Source: Spirogloea muscicola
Lineage: Eukaryota; Streptophyta; Zygnematophyceae; Spirogloeales; Spirogloeaceae
Length of the DNA stretch: 31,976 bases
Direction: 5' to 3'
Assembly: GCA_009602725.1 (NCBI GenBank)
Contig: WELB01000185.1
Location: 103,509-135,484 of the forward strand
A model generated the notes under the pieces. The model did not search any database. It saw only the letters and a list, made by a program, of their open reading frames with translations, and was not told the DNA's origin. Within the stretch, counting starts at the first letter, position 1. Each line of letters begins with the position of its first letter. This document shows positions 1 to 10,977 of the stretch, one piece after another. Both the position numbers and the translations under genes were made by a program.

Positions 1-125
1 CGCCTGCGGCCAGGCCCCCGAGCGCCAGCGCCGGGCGGCGGGCCTCCGCCGGTCGCGCCATAGTGCCCGGCTTTCTTCCGCACAGCTGCCGAGAGCCGGC
101 TTCCCGAGCCCGGTCGCCCGCCGTC

Positions 126-3100
126 ATGGCCCGCGGCGCCGCGGCGCTTGCGCTGGCGTTGGCACTGGCGCTGGCCGCCGGCGCCGCTGCAGCGCAGCGC
201 TCGGAGATGCATCTTGCCCTGGAAGGACCGCGCGATGCCCGCGCGGTGCGCCTGCTCGGCGCCGCCGCTCGCGAGGACGAGAAGGCCATGGCGTGCGCCT
301 CCGGGTATTACGAGTACGAGATGATGACCACCGGCTGGTGCTTCGTGCACGTCATCACCCGAGCCTCTTGCCCCAACATTGACCAGGTCCTTCGCCGCTG
401 CCACCACCCCACTCGCCCCTTATTGCTGCTCCTGTGTATTCTTGGCTTCGCATAAATGCCTCGCTAACACCTCTTCCTCTTTCAGCTGGCAGCTCGCTCG
501 CCCGGCAGCAGCTTCTCGCTTGTGCACAAATGTCTTCATTGAATCTGCCTTTTATTAAAGAGATCAGAATGGCGTTCGATTATTGCAAATGTTCAGACTG
601 TCGGTTGGGCTTCCTGGTCCAGGCTTATGCTGCCGGGTACGTGGAGGGTGCGCTCTCACACCGCGAGATCTGGCCCCACTGGCTCAACACCAAGTCTGCA
701 TTCGACTACTCTGCCAAGATGGACAAGTACCTGGCGACCAACTGGGGCTACCTCAAGCGCCAGTTCGCCCGCAAGCATGACTCAGCAGAGAAGGCCGCCT
801 ACTGGGCGCAGGTGCTCATCTGGCAAACAGGCTAAACATCGGGCTGACAATGTGCAGAGTTGACTGCACATTGTTGCAGAAACCTTGAAATGCCAAGTTT
901 GTATCTTTTCTGGGTCCATGTCGAATTTTGGTTGTTGCAGAATCTTGCCTCTGTACGTTGGGCGCTTGGAGTTTTTAATTTTTGTGTCATATAGCAGGAG
1001 CTTAGCCACACTATGCGCCAATGTGTTTATCCAGGTCGAGCTGGTATATGAGCAACTTCGCGGGATTGCTGATGGGTACAATTCTGCTTGCCCCCAGGAG
1101 CACAGGCTGTCAGGTGCCATACTAGTGCTTACTTTGATTATCTGGTAGCTGTCATTGTCCTGCTGGCTTGAAGTGGAAAGTGGCGCGCTACTTGGTGAAT
1201 AGCTACAGCTGTGGCAAGATGCTCGTCAAGAACTTACAATGATTGACCTTCTTGGCTTTTCCAACTTTTTGACTTGTGTGCAGAGCAAGCCTTTATGCTG
1301 ATGAACAGTGATGGTGATATGTACGACCTCAAGCCAGCACTAGCTCTCATTCCTGATTCTGAGCTTGAGCCGAAGGATGATGACGATGACGATGACGATG
1401 ACGATGATGACGACAAGAACGACAATGATGATGATGAGGATGACGATGACGATAACGAAGAAGATGAGGACGATGACGACAAGAGTGACTCCAAAAGGCG
1501 AGCAAAGGTTGCAAAAAGTGCGAGGGCTGCAAAGAGAATGTTTGGGCGTAAGTCACTTCTCCGTCAGGCTATTGACAAAGAGACAGTCAGCATCGACGAG
1601 GAGCATGATGCAGCACACTCTCGTGCTCAGGGCAGATGCTCTGGCATGGTCAAGGTACCTAGCTTACAAGTCACTGCTTTTTACAGATTGATGGCAGGTT
1701 GTTTGATTATTCGATTGAGCACTGCAACACTGGCATGCTCGCTCCTTCATGGGTCCCCATGTATTGCATGGAGCTTGATCCTGTTTGCAACCTGTGCTAG
1801 CTAGCATGTACACCTAATTCAGACCTGATCCAGAGATTGAGTTGGTATCATGCAGGTGACAGCAGGTAACACAGAGCTTTTCACCAGCCAGGTGGCATTC
1901 ACTGGCTTGGAGGAGATGCTTCGCATGTACAAGTAAGCTTCTGAGCTTGAGTTGCATGCTCGTATATTATTATACATCAAAATGATGACCTGCTTTTGCT
2001 GACTGCAAATCGCTGCATTGGACACATATATTGCTGTTGTCTGACATCAAAGCACCTGTTGTATTTGCAGGATGTACGATTTTGCCTTTACGATGTACAG
2101 TGGCTCAGACGACAGCCTCCCTGGCAAGCGCATGGCGTTCTCCTCATATCCTGCCCACCTGTTCTCTGGCGACGATTTCTATGTCATCTCCTCGGGCCTG
2201 CAGGTCCAGGAGACGACTGTTTACACATACAACTTTGACCTGTACAAGAAGTACATCACCCCCACGGGCACTGTGCTGGAGTGGGTCCGCAATCTGGTCG
2301 CGAATCGACTGGCCACCAGCGCGCCTGAGTGGTCGAAGATCTTCTCGTGGTATAATAGCGGCTCATACAACAACCAGTGGATGATTACCGACTACAGCCT
2401 CTTCACGCCCGGGCAGCCACTTAAGGACAACACGGCCTGGGTTCTTGAGCAATTCCCTGGGTATGCCATGACTTGTCTTGTCTTGCTCATACGCTGATGC
2501 ATTGGCAATTGTACTCAATCCATTGCTTGTGTAGTCATTATTTGCAGTGGGATCACGAAAGCTGTAACAATCTTTTGATTCTCTTCCGAGAATTCATTGC
2601 ACGTTCTTACTTATCTTTGAAATTGCAGATACATCGATGCGTGGGATGTCACAGAGGAGTTGCGGCAGCATGGCTATTGGGCCTCTTACAACATTCCGGC
2701 GTCCAAGAAGCTGTTTGCAGTTGCTGGCTGGCCTGAGCAAGGTGTCATATTTAACCCAAATTTGACAGTGTGCTATGTCGGCTGTTGAGCTGTGTCTTGT
2801 TTCATTTTAGACATAGAATACCAGCAGCAATCTGATGCGCTGTGTTGATTCCATGGTGGCAGTCGCGAAACTGGGGCCGTGGTTGAGCTATGAGGGCGCT
2901 CCACGTGCCAAGCTCTTCAAGCGTGACCATGTCCGGGTGACGGATATTGACTCCTTCAAGACGCTGATGCGCTACAACGACTTCAAGCGTGACCCCTTGA
3001 GCCGCTGCCCGCAGTGTGATCCACCCTACAATGCAGGTACATGGTGGCAGCACCTTACTCACCTTCTGCACCTGCCCTTAAGCTACAATTCAGCAACATT

Positions 3101-3773
3101 TGGCAGCATGTGTCTGTTGAATCTGCCCATCCTGTACTTCAGATGCAAAGGACTGTTTTTCCTCTCAGAAATCTTGCAAGCCACTGCGAGTTGTTCATGA
3201 GGTAGATCAATGTCAGTTAATGTCAATACTGATGGCACTGATGTTGCTATTGCAGAGTTTGGCATTGCAAGCAGGGGAGACTTGAATCTGGCAAACGGCA
3301 GCTACCCCGCAAACATGATTTCCCACAGGGACCACTCCTCGATCGACACCAAGGTCACTAGCTATGCCCTTATGATGAAAATGGAGAGCATCATCGTTTG
3401 TGGGCCCACATGCGATACGCAGCCGGTCTTCAAGTGGTCTGGCTCTGATTTCAACATTCTGCCTCACGAGGTAATATGTTCTGACATTTCACATGATGAA
3501 ATGTGCTGCATCTTGCTTGGAGCAGAGGCAAGAAGTGCATGGCATCTGTCCATGGTGGTGGCATTGCAGAGCCAGCTGTCAATGCCAAGTTATATCCACA
3601 GCTGTGCAAGCTTCTTCCAGCGCCCATGTCATTGACACCATAATGTATACTTGTCTCAGGGACACCCCGACACCTTCAACTTTCCTTGGTACAAGGTCGG
3701 ATGGAATTCGTCCTTTGATGATCCCTGGGCCAAGTATGTGAAGAACTCGACCTATTGCCACTCCGACGAGTGA
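126..3773 (+). CDS. Phospholipase B-like (PLBD/laminin-ancestor) hydrolase, 10 exons
   Basis: Exon model: 126-386, 623-811, 1035-1113, 1284-1654, 1856-1932, 2071-2460, 2629-2743, 2817-3036, 3256-3470, 3660-3773, about 676 residues. The start ATG opens a clear signal peptide (MARGAAALALALALALAAG), so the protein should be secreted or lysosomal. Family motifs run in order: QAYAAGYVEGAL in exon 2, FMLMNSDGDMYDL in exon 4, MLRMYK in exon 5, SYNNQWMITDYSLFTPG in exon 6, VTEELRQHGYWASYNIP in exon 7, PRAKLFKRD and LMRYNDFKRDPLS in exon 8, SRGDLNLANGSYP in exon 9 and GHPDTFNFPWYKVGW in exon 10. PLBD proteins are Ntn hydrolases matured by autocleavage before a cysteine; the matching residue here is Cys295 in GRCSGMVK. 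Known members have about 550-590 residues; the excess is mostly an acidic insertion at 208-242. The exon 7/8 junction is the least certain (donor GTCATA, acceptor ACATAG chosen to keep frame). Substrate is not deducible; family members act on phospholipids or amides. Confidence 0.88.
1376..1480 (+). repeat. GAT/GAC codon tract encoding an Asp-rich insertion
   Basis: This is a degenerate trinucleotide repeat inside exon 4 of the phospholipase B-like gene. It encodes residues 208-242, nearly all Asp with a few Glu, Asn and Lys, and is followed by a Lys/Arg/Ala-rich stretch (SDSKRRAKVAKSARAAKR). Both Asp codons are mixed, so this is not a pure microsatellite, and the frame stays open on both sides. 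Confidence 0.9.
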
Positions 3774-4670
3774 GCATGAGCACTGGGTTCTAGTTATGCA
3801 ACTATTGACGCGGTTCTAGTGGCAATTACACCGCTCAGGCCGTGCACCCGCACCATTGGTTTGTCTTAAGTCTGTTGATGCTATTGTTTTGCAACTTATC
3901 TATGGTATTGACAGTTGACTTGACACAAGCTGTGAAAGGTATTTGCAGCTTAGTTGCTATTGAGATTCACACATGACATTGGGTTCTAAGGGTGGCCTCA
4001 GCAGTGGTCATGCGAGCCCTGAGGGTCAAGTGGTTGGTGGTTTGAAGTTTGAGGCGGAATGTTGTATATGGTTTGCATTTCATGTCTCCAGCAACTTGAT
4101 CAAGCATCTGCCATTTAAAGGCTCAATGAATCACTAGTTTGAGCTACATTAATCCTTGCTCAGGAGAGTATGGCACCAATAGTTTCCACAACAATCTGTG
4201 TGAATATAGCAGTATGAGACAAGATGATGTTGATAAATAGAGACAGTATGGCTCTCATCTCTTAGTCAAGCATGTATCTCCCAGTCAAGCAATTTAAGTA
4301 TGACCTTGAGAGTTGGAATCTGTAAATGCAGGCAAAGAGTTTCTTGGTGTCTGAGGTGAAAAGCCAGCAAGGTTCATTGTACTCTGCAACAACATCATGT
4401 CATGTCAGAGGGCAGGTGATAAGTATTATGCATCAGAATCTGAGGCAGACCTGTCAGGTGTACTGCAGCAGGTCTATCATGCTTTTAGTCCACATTGTTG
4501 CTATAATTGGTGTGGTCAACAGACAGCTGCAATGCAACGTACCTTGTACACAGAGGGCTTAGGGGACATTGCAATGGCCGGTGTTGATGAGCCACGTGAT
4601 CCTGCAATATGCCAACAATTTCAATTCGAACCTGAAGTGTGTAGCTTCTAGATTTAAGGGAAATCATTCG
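3774..4670. other. Convergent intergenic spacer (3' UTRs)
   Basis: This is the AT-richer stretch between the stop of the phospholipase B-like gene (+) and the stop of the SLC35F6-like gene (-). It should hold both 3' UTRs. A TGTAA pentamer, the usual green algal polyadenylation signal, occurs at about 4321, but it lies about 550 bp past the PLBD stop, so its use is unclear. I see no protein-coding exon, RNA gene or repeat here. Confidence 0.6.
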
Positions 4671-7600
4671 TCAGTATACGCATACGGCGGGAGTCATCAA
4701 TTTGCACGCCAAAGACTCACTTGGCCTTGGCACTGGAGGTGCCTGGGTTGCCATGTGAGGCTCCTCGTTCAGCGCGACCAGTGCCGAGGTTTCCTCGCCC
4801 TTGCTGGCCGCTTTCTCATCTCCCCTTGCGTAAATCAGTGCACCACACACCAGCACAACGAACCTGCCAGTCCCAAGTCCAACTTCCAACAATACATCTG
4901 TCAGAACATAGAACAGCTGATTCCATCATCTGCTAAAACAGAGGATTAATTACTGACTGACAAGACAATTGCACAAGCTGCAAAAGGCAGCGGCCTAGCA
5001 GTCTCACCCCGCTGCTTGTATGTAGGACCCATTGTTCCACGATTCTCCGAGCTTCCCATAACCAAGCGGAGTGTAAAATAACAGCAGGTCAACCTGCAAC
5101 AGGTTTTGCCTTCGATTTCACTTGAGACTGCATGCTACCTTGCAATCAACACCTCACTTGCCTGCTCATGGCAACTGCAATACGGATTGGTCTTGCAATC
5201 CGACTCCTGCAGCACTGTGTTCAGGTGTACGCTGAGTAGCAGTGCTCAAGAGAGATCTGTGCCTTACCAGCCACACAAAAAGCGTACGCATAGTCTCCAA
5301 CACTGTCCGGAAAACAGCCCCAAGGTTGCCTGCAACAATAACGTAATGACATCTCAATAGTTGGCATACCGAGCTATCGTGTGCACATAATTGCACATTT
5401 TTGCATTTTTGCTATACCAGCTTGCTGTGACCACGCTGGTATAGCACAGGCCTGCCAAGACTAAACACAGAATCAGAACAAAATATCACATCAGGGCAGT
5501 CACTGGACAATAGAGCATCACCTGTTACACACATCCCTGCATAGTTGTACATGAGGAGGCCAGCCATGTCAACTAAGAGGATGATCAAGATCTCTCTATT
5601 GTGCATGATCATCTGCAATCACACCACAAGTGACGCACTCCTCACACCATGGCTAGTTACATGCTTAAATACAGCAAGAGGAACACTGGAAGCTTGCCCA
5701 AAATGTGGCCAGATATACATCCATGAAGGCTTTTGCTGGCATGTAAGTGCAAGCTGCTAGACTATTGCCACACCATATCACAACATTGATGTGCAGATAG
5801 GAACTTGGCTGATGACAACAAGGAGCAGACCTCGAAACTTCACTTTGTCAAATGCGTACACCCTGGCTGTCATTATTGCACTGCTAATGGAACCCAATCG
5901 CAAAAGGAGATATTAAATAGTGTCGTGCACATGCGGTCCAGTGCACATGAGGCATACGTGCAATGTGTCCAACGAGTCTTCATGGAGCCCAGAGCCCTCT
6001 CGGCCTGGTATGAAGTAGACACTGGGCAATACCACCAAGAACATAGCCAAGCTTCCCCACACCCCCTCAAAGCCCACCTGCACATGACAACCCCTGACAG
6101 TCAGCTTCAGGTCCACCCAAGGCACCAGAAATTACTTTCAGACCCAAGCATGTGCCATCTGGAAAAACGTCAGTGCAATTGAGCACAATGACAATTATGG
6201 AAATAAGTCAGAAGCCGAAGCAGCAACTCACAATCTTGAGAGGCGCAATATTCAGGTCTGCCATGAAGAAGTCTTCATAAGTGATCTGGGCAGCTTGAAC
6301 AGACTGAAAAAAACAAGCACTGCTAGTGAAGGCTTGCCTCTAGACATATTTTGATAGTGGGGACCAAAGCATTGAATTGAGCCCCTTTCTAAATTACTAC
6401 TGTCTTCATTTTAGTTAGGACATGTATATCTGCGCCTCACACTCGAAGCAATGCAGTATACACTGGTGCCGACCCTTGACAGGCACAGCCGGGGAAAAAG
6501 TCAGGTCAGTGACTTAGTGGTGCAGCACAATGAAGACGGCCTTCACTTATCTCGTGTACGGGGGCGCACCTGTGAGGCGATGATGAGGCACATGCCAATG
6601 GCCATTTGGCGCACCGGCACCTTGCGGGTGGAGCTGCCCTCGCTGCCCAAGAGGCTGGCAGCACCTACTAGTGAGATGCCGGCCTACTCAGCAGCACATA
6701 CGACAGACAATCGGCAGGTGCTATGGCAATTAGTGATAGCAACAAAACTGCCGTGAATCCGGCAGGCGAGGACAAGACTAAGAAGTACGCAAAGGACGTC
6801 CCAGACGAAACTGTTTCCAGCTATCAACTCAAGATATGCTGCCCATTCCCTCCAAGCCTGCATCTCTACTGCAAATCAGCATAGTGCTTGTGTATTTGGT
6901 CCCACATGCAATAGTAAAGTGGCGTTGTTCCGCTAAACTGCATCAAAGCAGAGGGTGCGAGGCCGAGGCGTATACCAAGCAGCATAGGATGCCCGAGTAG
7001 TGGTACTTGTTCAGCTTGCGGCCCAGGAAGATGACCGAGAAGAGCGCTGCAAAGAGCATCTCAGCGCCACGGAGCATCTGGTACACGGATGCGGTGACCG
7101 AGACGAGGCCGACGTTCATGAGCACGGTGGCAACGAGGTCGAAGCCCGTCGGGATGGCCAGCATGAACGCCTCCCGCCAGCTGCCACGCCGCTCCTCCTA
7201 GACGAGTCCCAAAGCACGGGTTGAAGCCGGAGCAGCGGCCAGTAAGTACATATACAACTTTGGCCAATTGGCGAGCTATCATTGCAGCACTGCCGTAATT
7301 GTGGGCACTGTATTGGACAGTAAAACCCAGAACCCAGATGCTAAATCTGTGCGCAAATGCACCTGCTCCAGGAGGGGGGCCTCGGCGTCCCGCGCGGGCT
7401 TGCGCCGCTTCCACTCCTGGTAGTAAGACAGCGGGAGGCTGAGGCTCATGCCGACGAACATAACGGTGACCATGGCCCAGGGCTTGAGGAAGTACTTGGT
7501 GCGGCCGTCCGAGCCCTCGCCCTGCAGCTCGTACACTGCGCCCACGACGCGCAGAACCAATTGCGGTGAGCTCCGACGCTTATGGGCACGTCTCGGGCTC

Positions 7601-8012
7601 GCCTTGTACGCCATGGCTGGCCCCAATGGCTGCCGGTGTCTCTGGTGTGACCACTCTGATGTGTGGCGATGCCGACGACGGACTCGACCGTCAGCGGGCA
7701 AAGGCAACGAGACGAGAGACGGCGGTACACACGCCGTCGCTCTGACGACGTGCCAGTCCGGATGGTCCCCCACTGACGGTCTAAGGAGCGGTGCTGGTCG
7801 GATGGGTGCTGGTGGCGCGGCTCTCGTCAGCGGGGCGTCGTCGGCCAACTAGGCGGGAGACTTCCGCAGCGGCGTTGTCAGAGGCTTCTCCGGCGGCGGC
7901 AGCGGCGGCGGGGGCCGGCGGTGGGCTCACCGATCTTGGCGATGAGCGACGTAAGCGTGCCGAAGACGAGCAGGCCGGCGATGCTGGCGCCCGAGCCCAG
8001 CGAGAGCGCCAT
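4671..8012 (-). CDS. SLC35F6-like drug/metabolite transporter superfamily membrane protein, 10 exons
   Basis: Exons on the minus strand: 8012-7931, 7535-7363, 7197-6976, 6683-6570, 6303-6232, 6077-5958, 5612-5522, 5329-5268, 5093-5008, 4863-4671. All phases close and give 404 residues (human SLC35F6 has 371). Motifs in order: first membrane helix ASIAGLLVFGTLTSLIAKI, second helix AMVTVMFVGMSLSLPLSYY, then the family hallmark VYQMLRGAEMLFAALFSVIF (residues about 124-143), GMCLIIASQSVQAAQITYED across exons 4/5, VGFEGVWGSLAMFLVVLPSV in exon 6, YNYAGMCVT in exon 7, RTVLETMRTLFVWL in exon 8 and NNGSYIQAAGFVVLVCGALI across exons 9/10. This is a polytopic protein of about ten helices related to nucleotide-sugar and triose-phosphate transporters. 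In animals the family sits in lysosomes or mitochondria; the substrate here is unknown. The C-terminal 45 residues form a polar tail. The start ATG at 8012 follows a (GCC)n run and lies downstream of out-of-frame ATGs. Confidence 0.87.
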
Positions 8013-8056
8013 GGCCGCCGCCGCCGCCGCCGCCGCCGCCGCCTCCGCCGCCGCCG
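8013..8056. repeat. (GCC)n/(CGG)n trinucleotide run
   Basis: This is a nearly uninterrupted GCC run directly upstream of the ATG chosen for the SLC35F6-like gene. On the minus strand it reads CGG. An ATG at 8064 on the minus strand starts an out-of-frame poly-glycine ORF that overlaps the main start, so the run may lie in a 5' UTR with an upstream ORF. Confidence 0.75.
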
Positions 8057-8197
8057 CTGCCCATCACGCTGCCGGCTGCGCCGGTGACAGTACACCTGGC
8101 GTCTCCTGCCGTGGCCGGCGTAGTGCACGCGCAGTGCAGCTCGCTCACCACGAGGTTCTTGGAGCAGGACTGAGTGTCATTTCCTACGATTGAGAGC

Positions 8198-8265
8198 TTA
8201 GGGTTTAGGTTAAGGCTTACGGTCTACACTTTAGGATAAAGGTTCAGGGTTAGGGTGTGGGGTTT
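8198..8265. repeat. Degenerate TTTAGGG telomere-like block between divergent genes
   Basis: The + strand shows TTAGGGTTTAGGTTAAGG, then a degenerate part, then TTCAGGGTTAGGGTG. The units match plant-type telomere repeat with point changes. The block lies between the starts of the SLC35F6-like (-) and PAM68-like (+) genes. In plants short telo-boxes (AAACCCTAA) act as promoter elements; whether that holds here is inference. Confidence 0.6.
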
Positions 8266-8358
8266 GCTTGATAAGGCAGTCGCTGAGGGCAGACCGGTGT
8301 GCCGCGGGAGCACCATGGGGGCCTGCGTTACCAAGTGTGAATGTGGGCTCTCAGTGCC

Positions 8359-9167
8359 ATGCCGGCGGCCGCTTACGGCGGCGNGCGGCCCAAGGCGGCG
8401 CCGCAGCGGCCGGCGGAGGAGCCTCGGCGCGCGCCCAGCCCTCGCGAGGTGGGCGCCGCGGGCCTTGGCCGCTCTGTGGGGCCTGCTGTGACTCATACCG
8501 ACGACGGCCTCGTGCTGAACATGGATTGAACCCTAGACCCCCAGACGGTCAGAGTTTTAGGGTTTAGGGTCTAGGTTTAGGTTTTACGTTTTCGTGCCTG
8601 CCGACATATACAGTTTTGCCCGTAGTGTGCCAGCCGCCTGCAGGGCTGCCACTCATTTTCTTCCCCTCGTGCCACTTTCCTCGCTCCTATACACGCACGC
8701 ACTTGTCGGCCGGCCATCATAACCACAACCCACTAGAATCTCTGCCCCTTTTGCAAGGCAACTTATTTGGGTCCTGATGCACGTCCCAGCCTGGCCAGGA
8801 CGACGCCTCGACGTGGAGGACCGGTGCTGACGGCGACGACGGGGACGACGAGGAGGTGATGCCAGAGGAGGTGACCAACCGCATACTGAAGCGGCTCTCG
8901 CTGACCGTCGCCGTTCCCCTTGTCGTCGGCCTCTCCTTCTTCCCCCTCTTCTGGTACCTCAAGGTCGTGCGGAAGGTGGACCTGCCAGAGTGGCTGCCGC
9001 TCTTGACCTCCCTCCTTACCTTTGGCACTGGGGCGGCCGGCATCAGCTATGGTGTCATCTCTACTTCATGGGACCCTCGGAGAGAAGGCACCCTCCTAGG
9101 CTGGAAGGAAGCACGCGCCAACTTCCCAGTTTTCATGCAAAGCATCAAGCGTGATAAGGACAAGTAG
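8359..9167 (+). CDS. PAM68: PAM68-like photosystem II assembly protein (DUF3464), first exon tentative
   Basis: The C-terminal exon (about 8799-9167) is secure. It holds an acidic lead (ADGDDGDDEEV), the family start MPEEVTNRILKRLSLTVAVP, a first membrane helix, the linker YLKVVRKVDLPEWLPLL, a second helix with GTGAAGISYGVIS, and the hallmark TSWDPRREGTLLGWKEA. PAM68 is a two-helix thylakoid protein that helps assemble photosystem II reaction centres and is known in plants, green algae and cyanobacteria. A candidate 5' exon, 8359-8448, encodes a basic, Pro/Arg-rich segment (RPKAAPQRPAEEPRRAPSPR) with donor GTGGGC and joins in phase 0 to acceptor CCAG at 8798. That gives about 152 residues, but an N at 8384 lies inside it and a typical plastid transit peptide is not obvious, so a further upstream exon or another start is possible. 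The intron holds a telomere-like block. Confidence 0.82.
8384..8384. other. Single ambiguous base (N)
   Basis: The lone N lies in an extremely GC-rich stretch, next to a NotI-like GCGGCCGC at about 8366. It falls inside the proposed first exon of the PAM68-like gene and makes one residue unknown. A single N can mark a consensus failure or a contig join. Confidence 0.95.
8553..8590. repeat. TTTAGGG-like block in PAM68-like intron
   Basis: The block contains TTTTAGGGTTTAGGGTCTAG followed by two more TTTAGG-type units. It is about 350 bp from the similar block at 8198-8265, inside the proposed intron of the PAM68-like gene. Confidence 0.65.
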
Positions 9168-10855
9168 TTGCACAAGTAGCAGCCGAGCTCCTACTGTACT
9201 AGTTACAATATTTATATCGTGAAGAGGATGTGAGGTGGTGTGACAAATGTGGGGCCCTTGCAGGGCTGCCTTCCTGGGACTGTTTGTACACGTTGTCCTC
9301 TAGATGCCCATGCACGGGAATTAGTAAAGTGATCAAGCTAGACAAGCTTGGTTGGAGCGGCGCTCCATTTTTTGTTGTTGCAAATTTTGCTTGTGCTAGG
9401 CAAGGCTGAATGTCGTGCCAGCACATTGAGAGCAAGACAGTTTTGATGTTCCTCAATGTCGCAAGCGTGCCAGTGAGTTACCAGGCTTGTGCTCTGCCTT
9501 GATTGGTAAGGCTTGTGTCTGAAGAGCAATGACAGGAGGAGAAAGTTGACATTTCGTTGTGCAGAACAAAGTGACTGCAGCTTTACAAAGCCGGTGCTTT
9601 AATATATCCTGCGAGCAGCTACCACTTTTCCTCTGCAGTATTGTGAGGGCAGCATTGGTCCCCATCTGGCATCATCATGGACAAAAAAATACTATCTCAG
9701 TGACTATGCTGCAGTTTGCACCTGTTACAGGGTATATCACGATGTTTGTCTGTGACCACAAGATCTCCGTGGGCATGCAGGGTAAGCTGGACCAATGCAT
9801 TGTATTACAAGTGCAGCCGGCCTGACCCTGTTGTCGCCACACAGACTGTACCCAGGGCAATGAGTCTTGACGCCCTTGAGAGTAGCTGACAAAAGAGGTA
9901 TAGCTGCAAAGGGTGTTGCCCTCAAGACAGACCGTTTGCAAAGCCGTGTCATCAGGTTCTCGAGTGCTCCTTTCAGATGGTGCTATCACGTTGTCAGAGT
10001 GTGTATTACCACAGCAGCCCCGATGATGTGAGGCCACCAAGTATATGTAGGGAGCATTTAGAGCTAGCGTTCGCCCTTCCCATGACGCCATTGCTTGTTT
10101 GAGTGAGGCGATGGGGACCACCGATGATCAACAGATCTCGTCCTTACGCCCTCTAATGCTTCTCCCGAGGAGTATGAGTACCACCTCAGCACTTCAGTAC
10201 CTCTTCGCCGCCGCTTCCTCCGTAGCCGTCACCCCCTCTTACCTCCTCAGCCGATGTTCCTACCTCATCCTCCTACGTTCTCTTCCTCCTGCCTCATCTC
10301 CGAACTGAATGCTCCTTTCTCACAGGAAGTGGGCTGTCGCATTGGTCTTTGCAGTACACTGTGCATCTGATAACCAGGCCCCTACTTGGCAGCATTGGCG
10401 CAAAATTCAATACGTTGATTAGTGCATCGACCGCAGTCGAGATGAGAGCGGGTGTAAGCCCGGGTCTTCAGCACGGCCTGCAGCCCGACGTCCTCCTACT
10501 AGCCTCCTTCGCCCTCGCAGATCGGGAGCAGCCTCGGGCGTCCTTTGCTTTCCGTCCATCCTTATGCTATTGCTTATGCTTATGCTTGTGGGCTGATGCT
10601 TATGCTTATGCATATGCTTAGAAGATGTGTTTAATTTTGCATTGGGCCGTTTGGCCAACTTTCACACACTGCACGCTTTACCTTCTCGGCTTTCAGTGCG
10701 GCTGCTGGACGGGCTGTGAGTCCCCTCCTCAAGCGCATCCAACTGCCTTCCTCGAGAGGCTGCAGTTGGGCAGGCCCGTCGCTGGCGGCCGGTACCCGCA
10801 GATCTGAGACTCTCTCTCCCCCTCTTCGTCTCTCTCCCTGTCTCCCTCTCCTTCT
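9168..10855. other. Intergenic spacer with no recognised gene
   Basis: The first part should be the PAM68-like 3' UTR. The longest open frame is on the minus strand at 10121-9675 (148 codons), but its translation is rich in Cys, Trp and Ser, resembles no family I know, and has no clear splice context. The part at 10180-10310 is pyrimidine-rich on the + strand. I see no RNA gene. Confidence 0.5.
10561..10620 (+). repeat. Imperfect GCTTAT hexanucleotide array
   Basis: The stretch is made of repeated TGCTTA/GCTTAT units with interruptions (GCTATT, TGTGGGC, GCATAT). It is a simple sequence repeat of about 60 bp and lies outside any convincing gene. Confidence 0.85.
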
Positions 10856-10862
10856 CCCCCCT

Positions 10863-10871
<9 letters not shown>

Positions 10872-10951
<80 letters not shown>
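10872..10951 (+). repeat. (CT)n microsatellite
   Basis: This is an uninterrupted CT dinucleotide run of about 80 bp. It follows a C-homopolymer-rich stretch and ends exactly at the N and adapter sequence. Low-complexity pyrimidine sequence resumes after the adapter, so the true length of the array is unknown. Confidence 0.95.
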
Positions 10952-10977
10952 NGTTCAGACGTGTGCTCTTCCGATCT
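10952..10977 (+). other. Illumina TruSeq adapter remnant (assembly artefact)
   Basis: An N at 10952 is followed by 25 bases that begin GTTCAGACGTGTGC and end TCTTCCGATCT. This is the reverse complement of the start of the standard TruSeq read-2 adapter (AGATCGGAAGAGCACACGTC...). It is not biological sequence. It sits at the end of a CT microsatellite, where untrimmed reads were probably merged or a gap was closed, so continuity of the window across this point is not assured. Confidence 0.97.

Noticed and set aside
1234-1556. Antisense Ser-rich and His-rich open frames over the acidic tract
   Set aside because: They are mirror images of the GAT/GAC repeat in the phospholipase B-like exon 4, which is supported by flanking family motifs.
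8198-8590. True chromosome end or telomere
   Set aside because: The units are few and degenerate, and genes continue on both sides.
9675-10121. 148-codon minus-strand open frame as a gene
   Set aside because: No family resemblance, odd composition rich in Cys, Trp and Ser, and no splice or start context that supports it.
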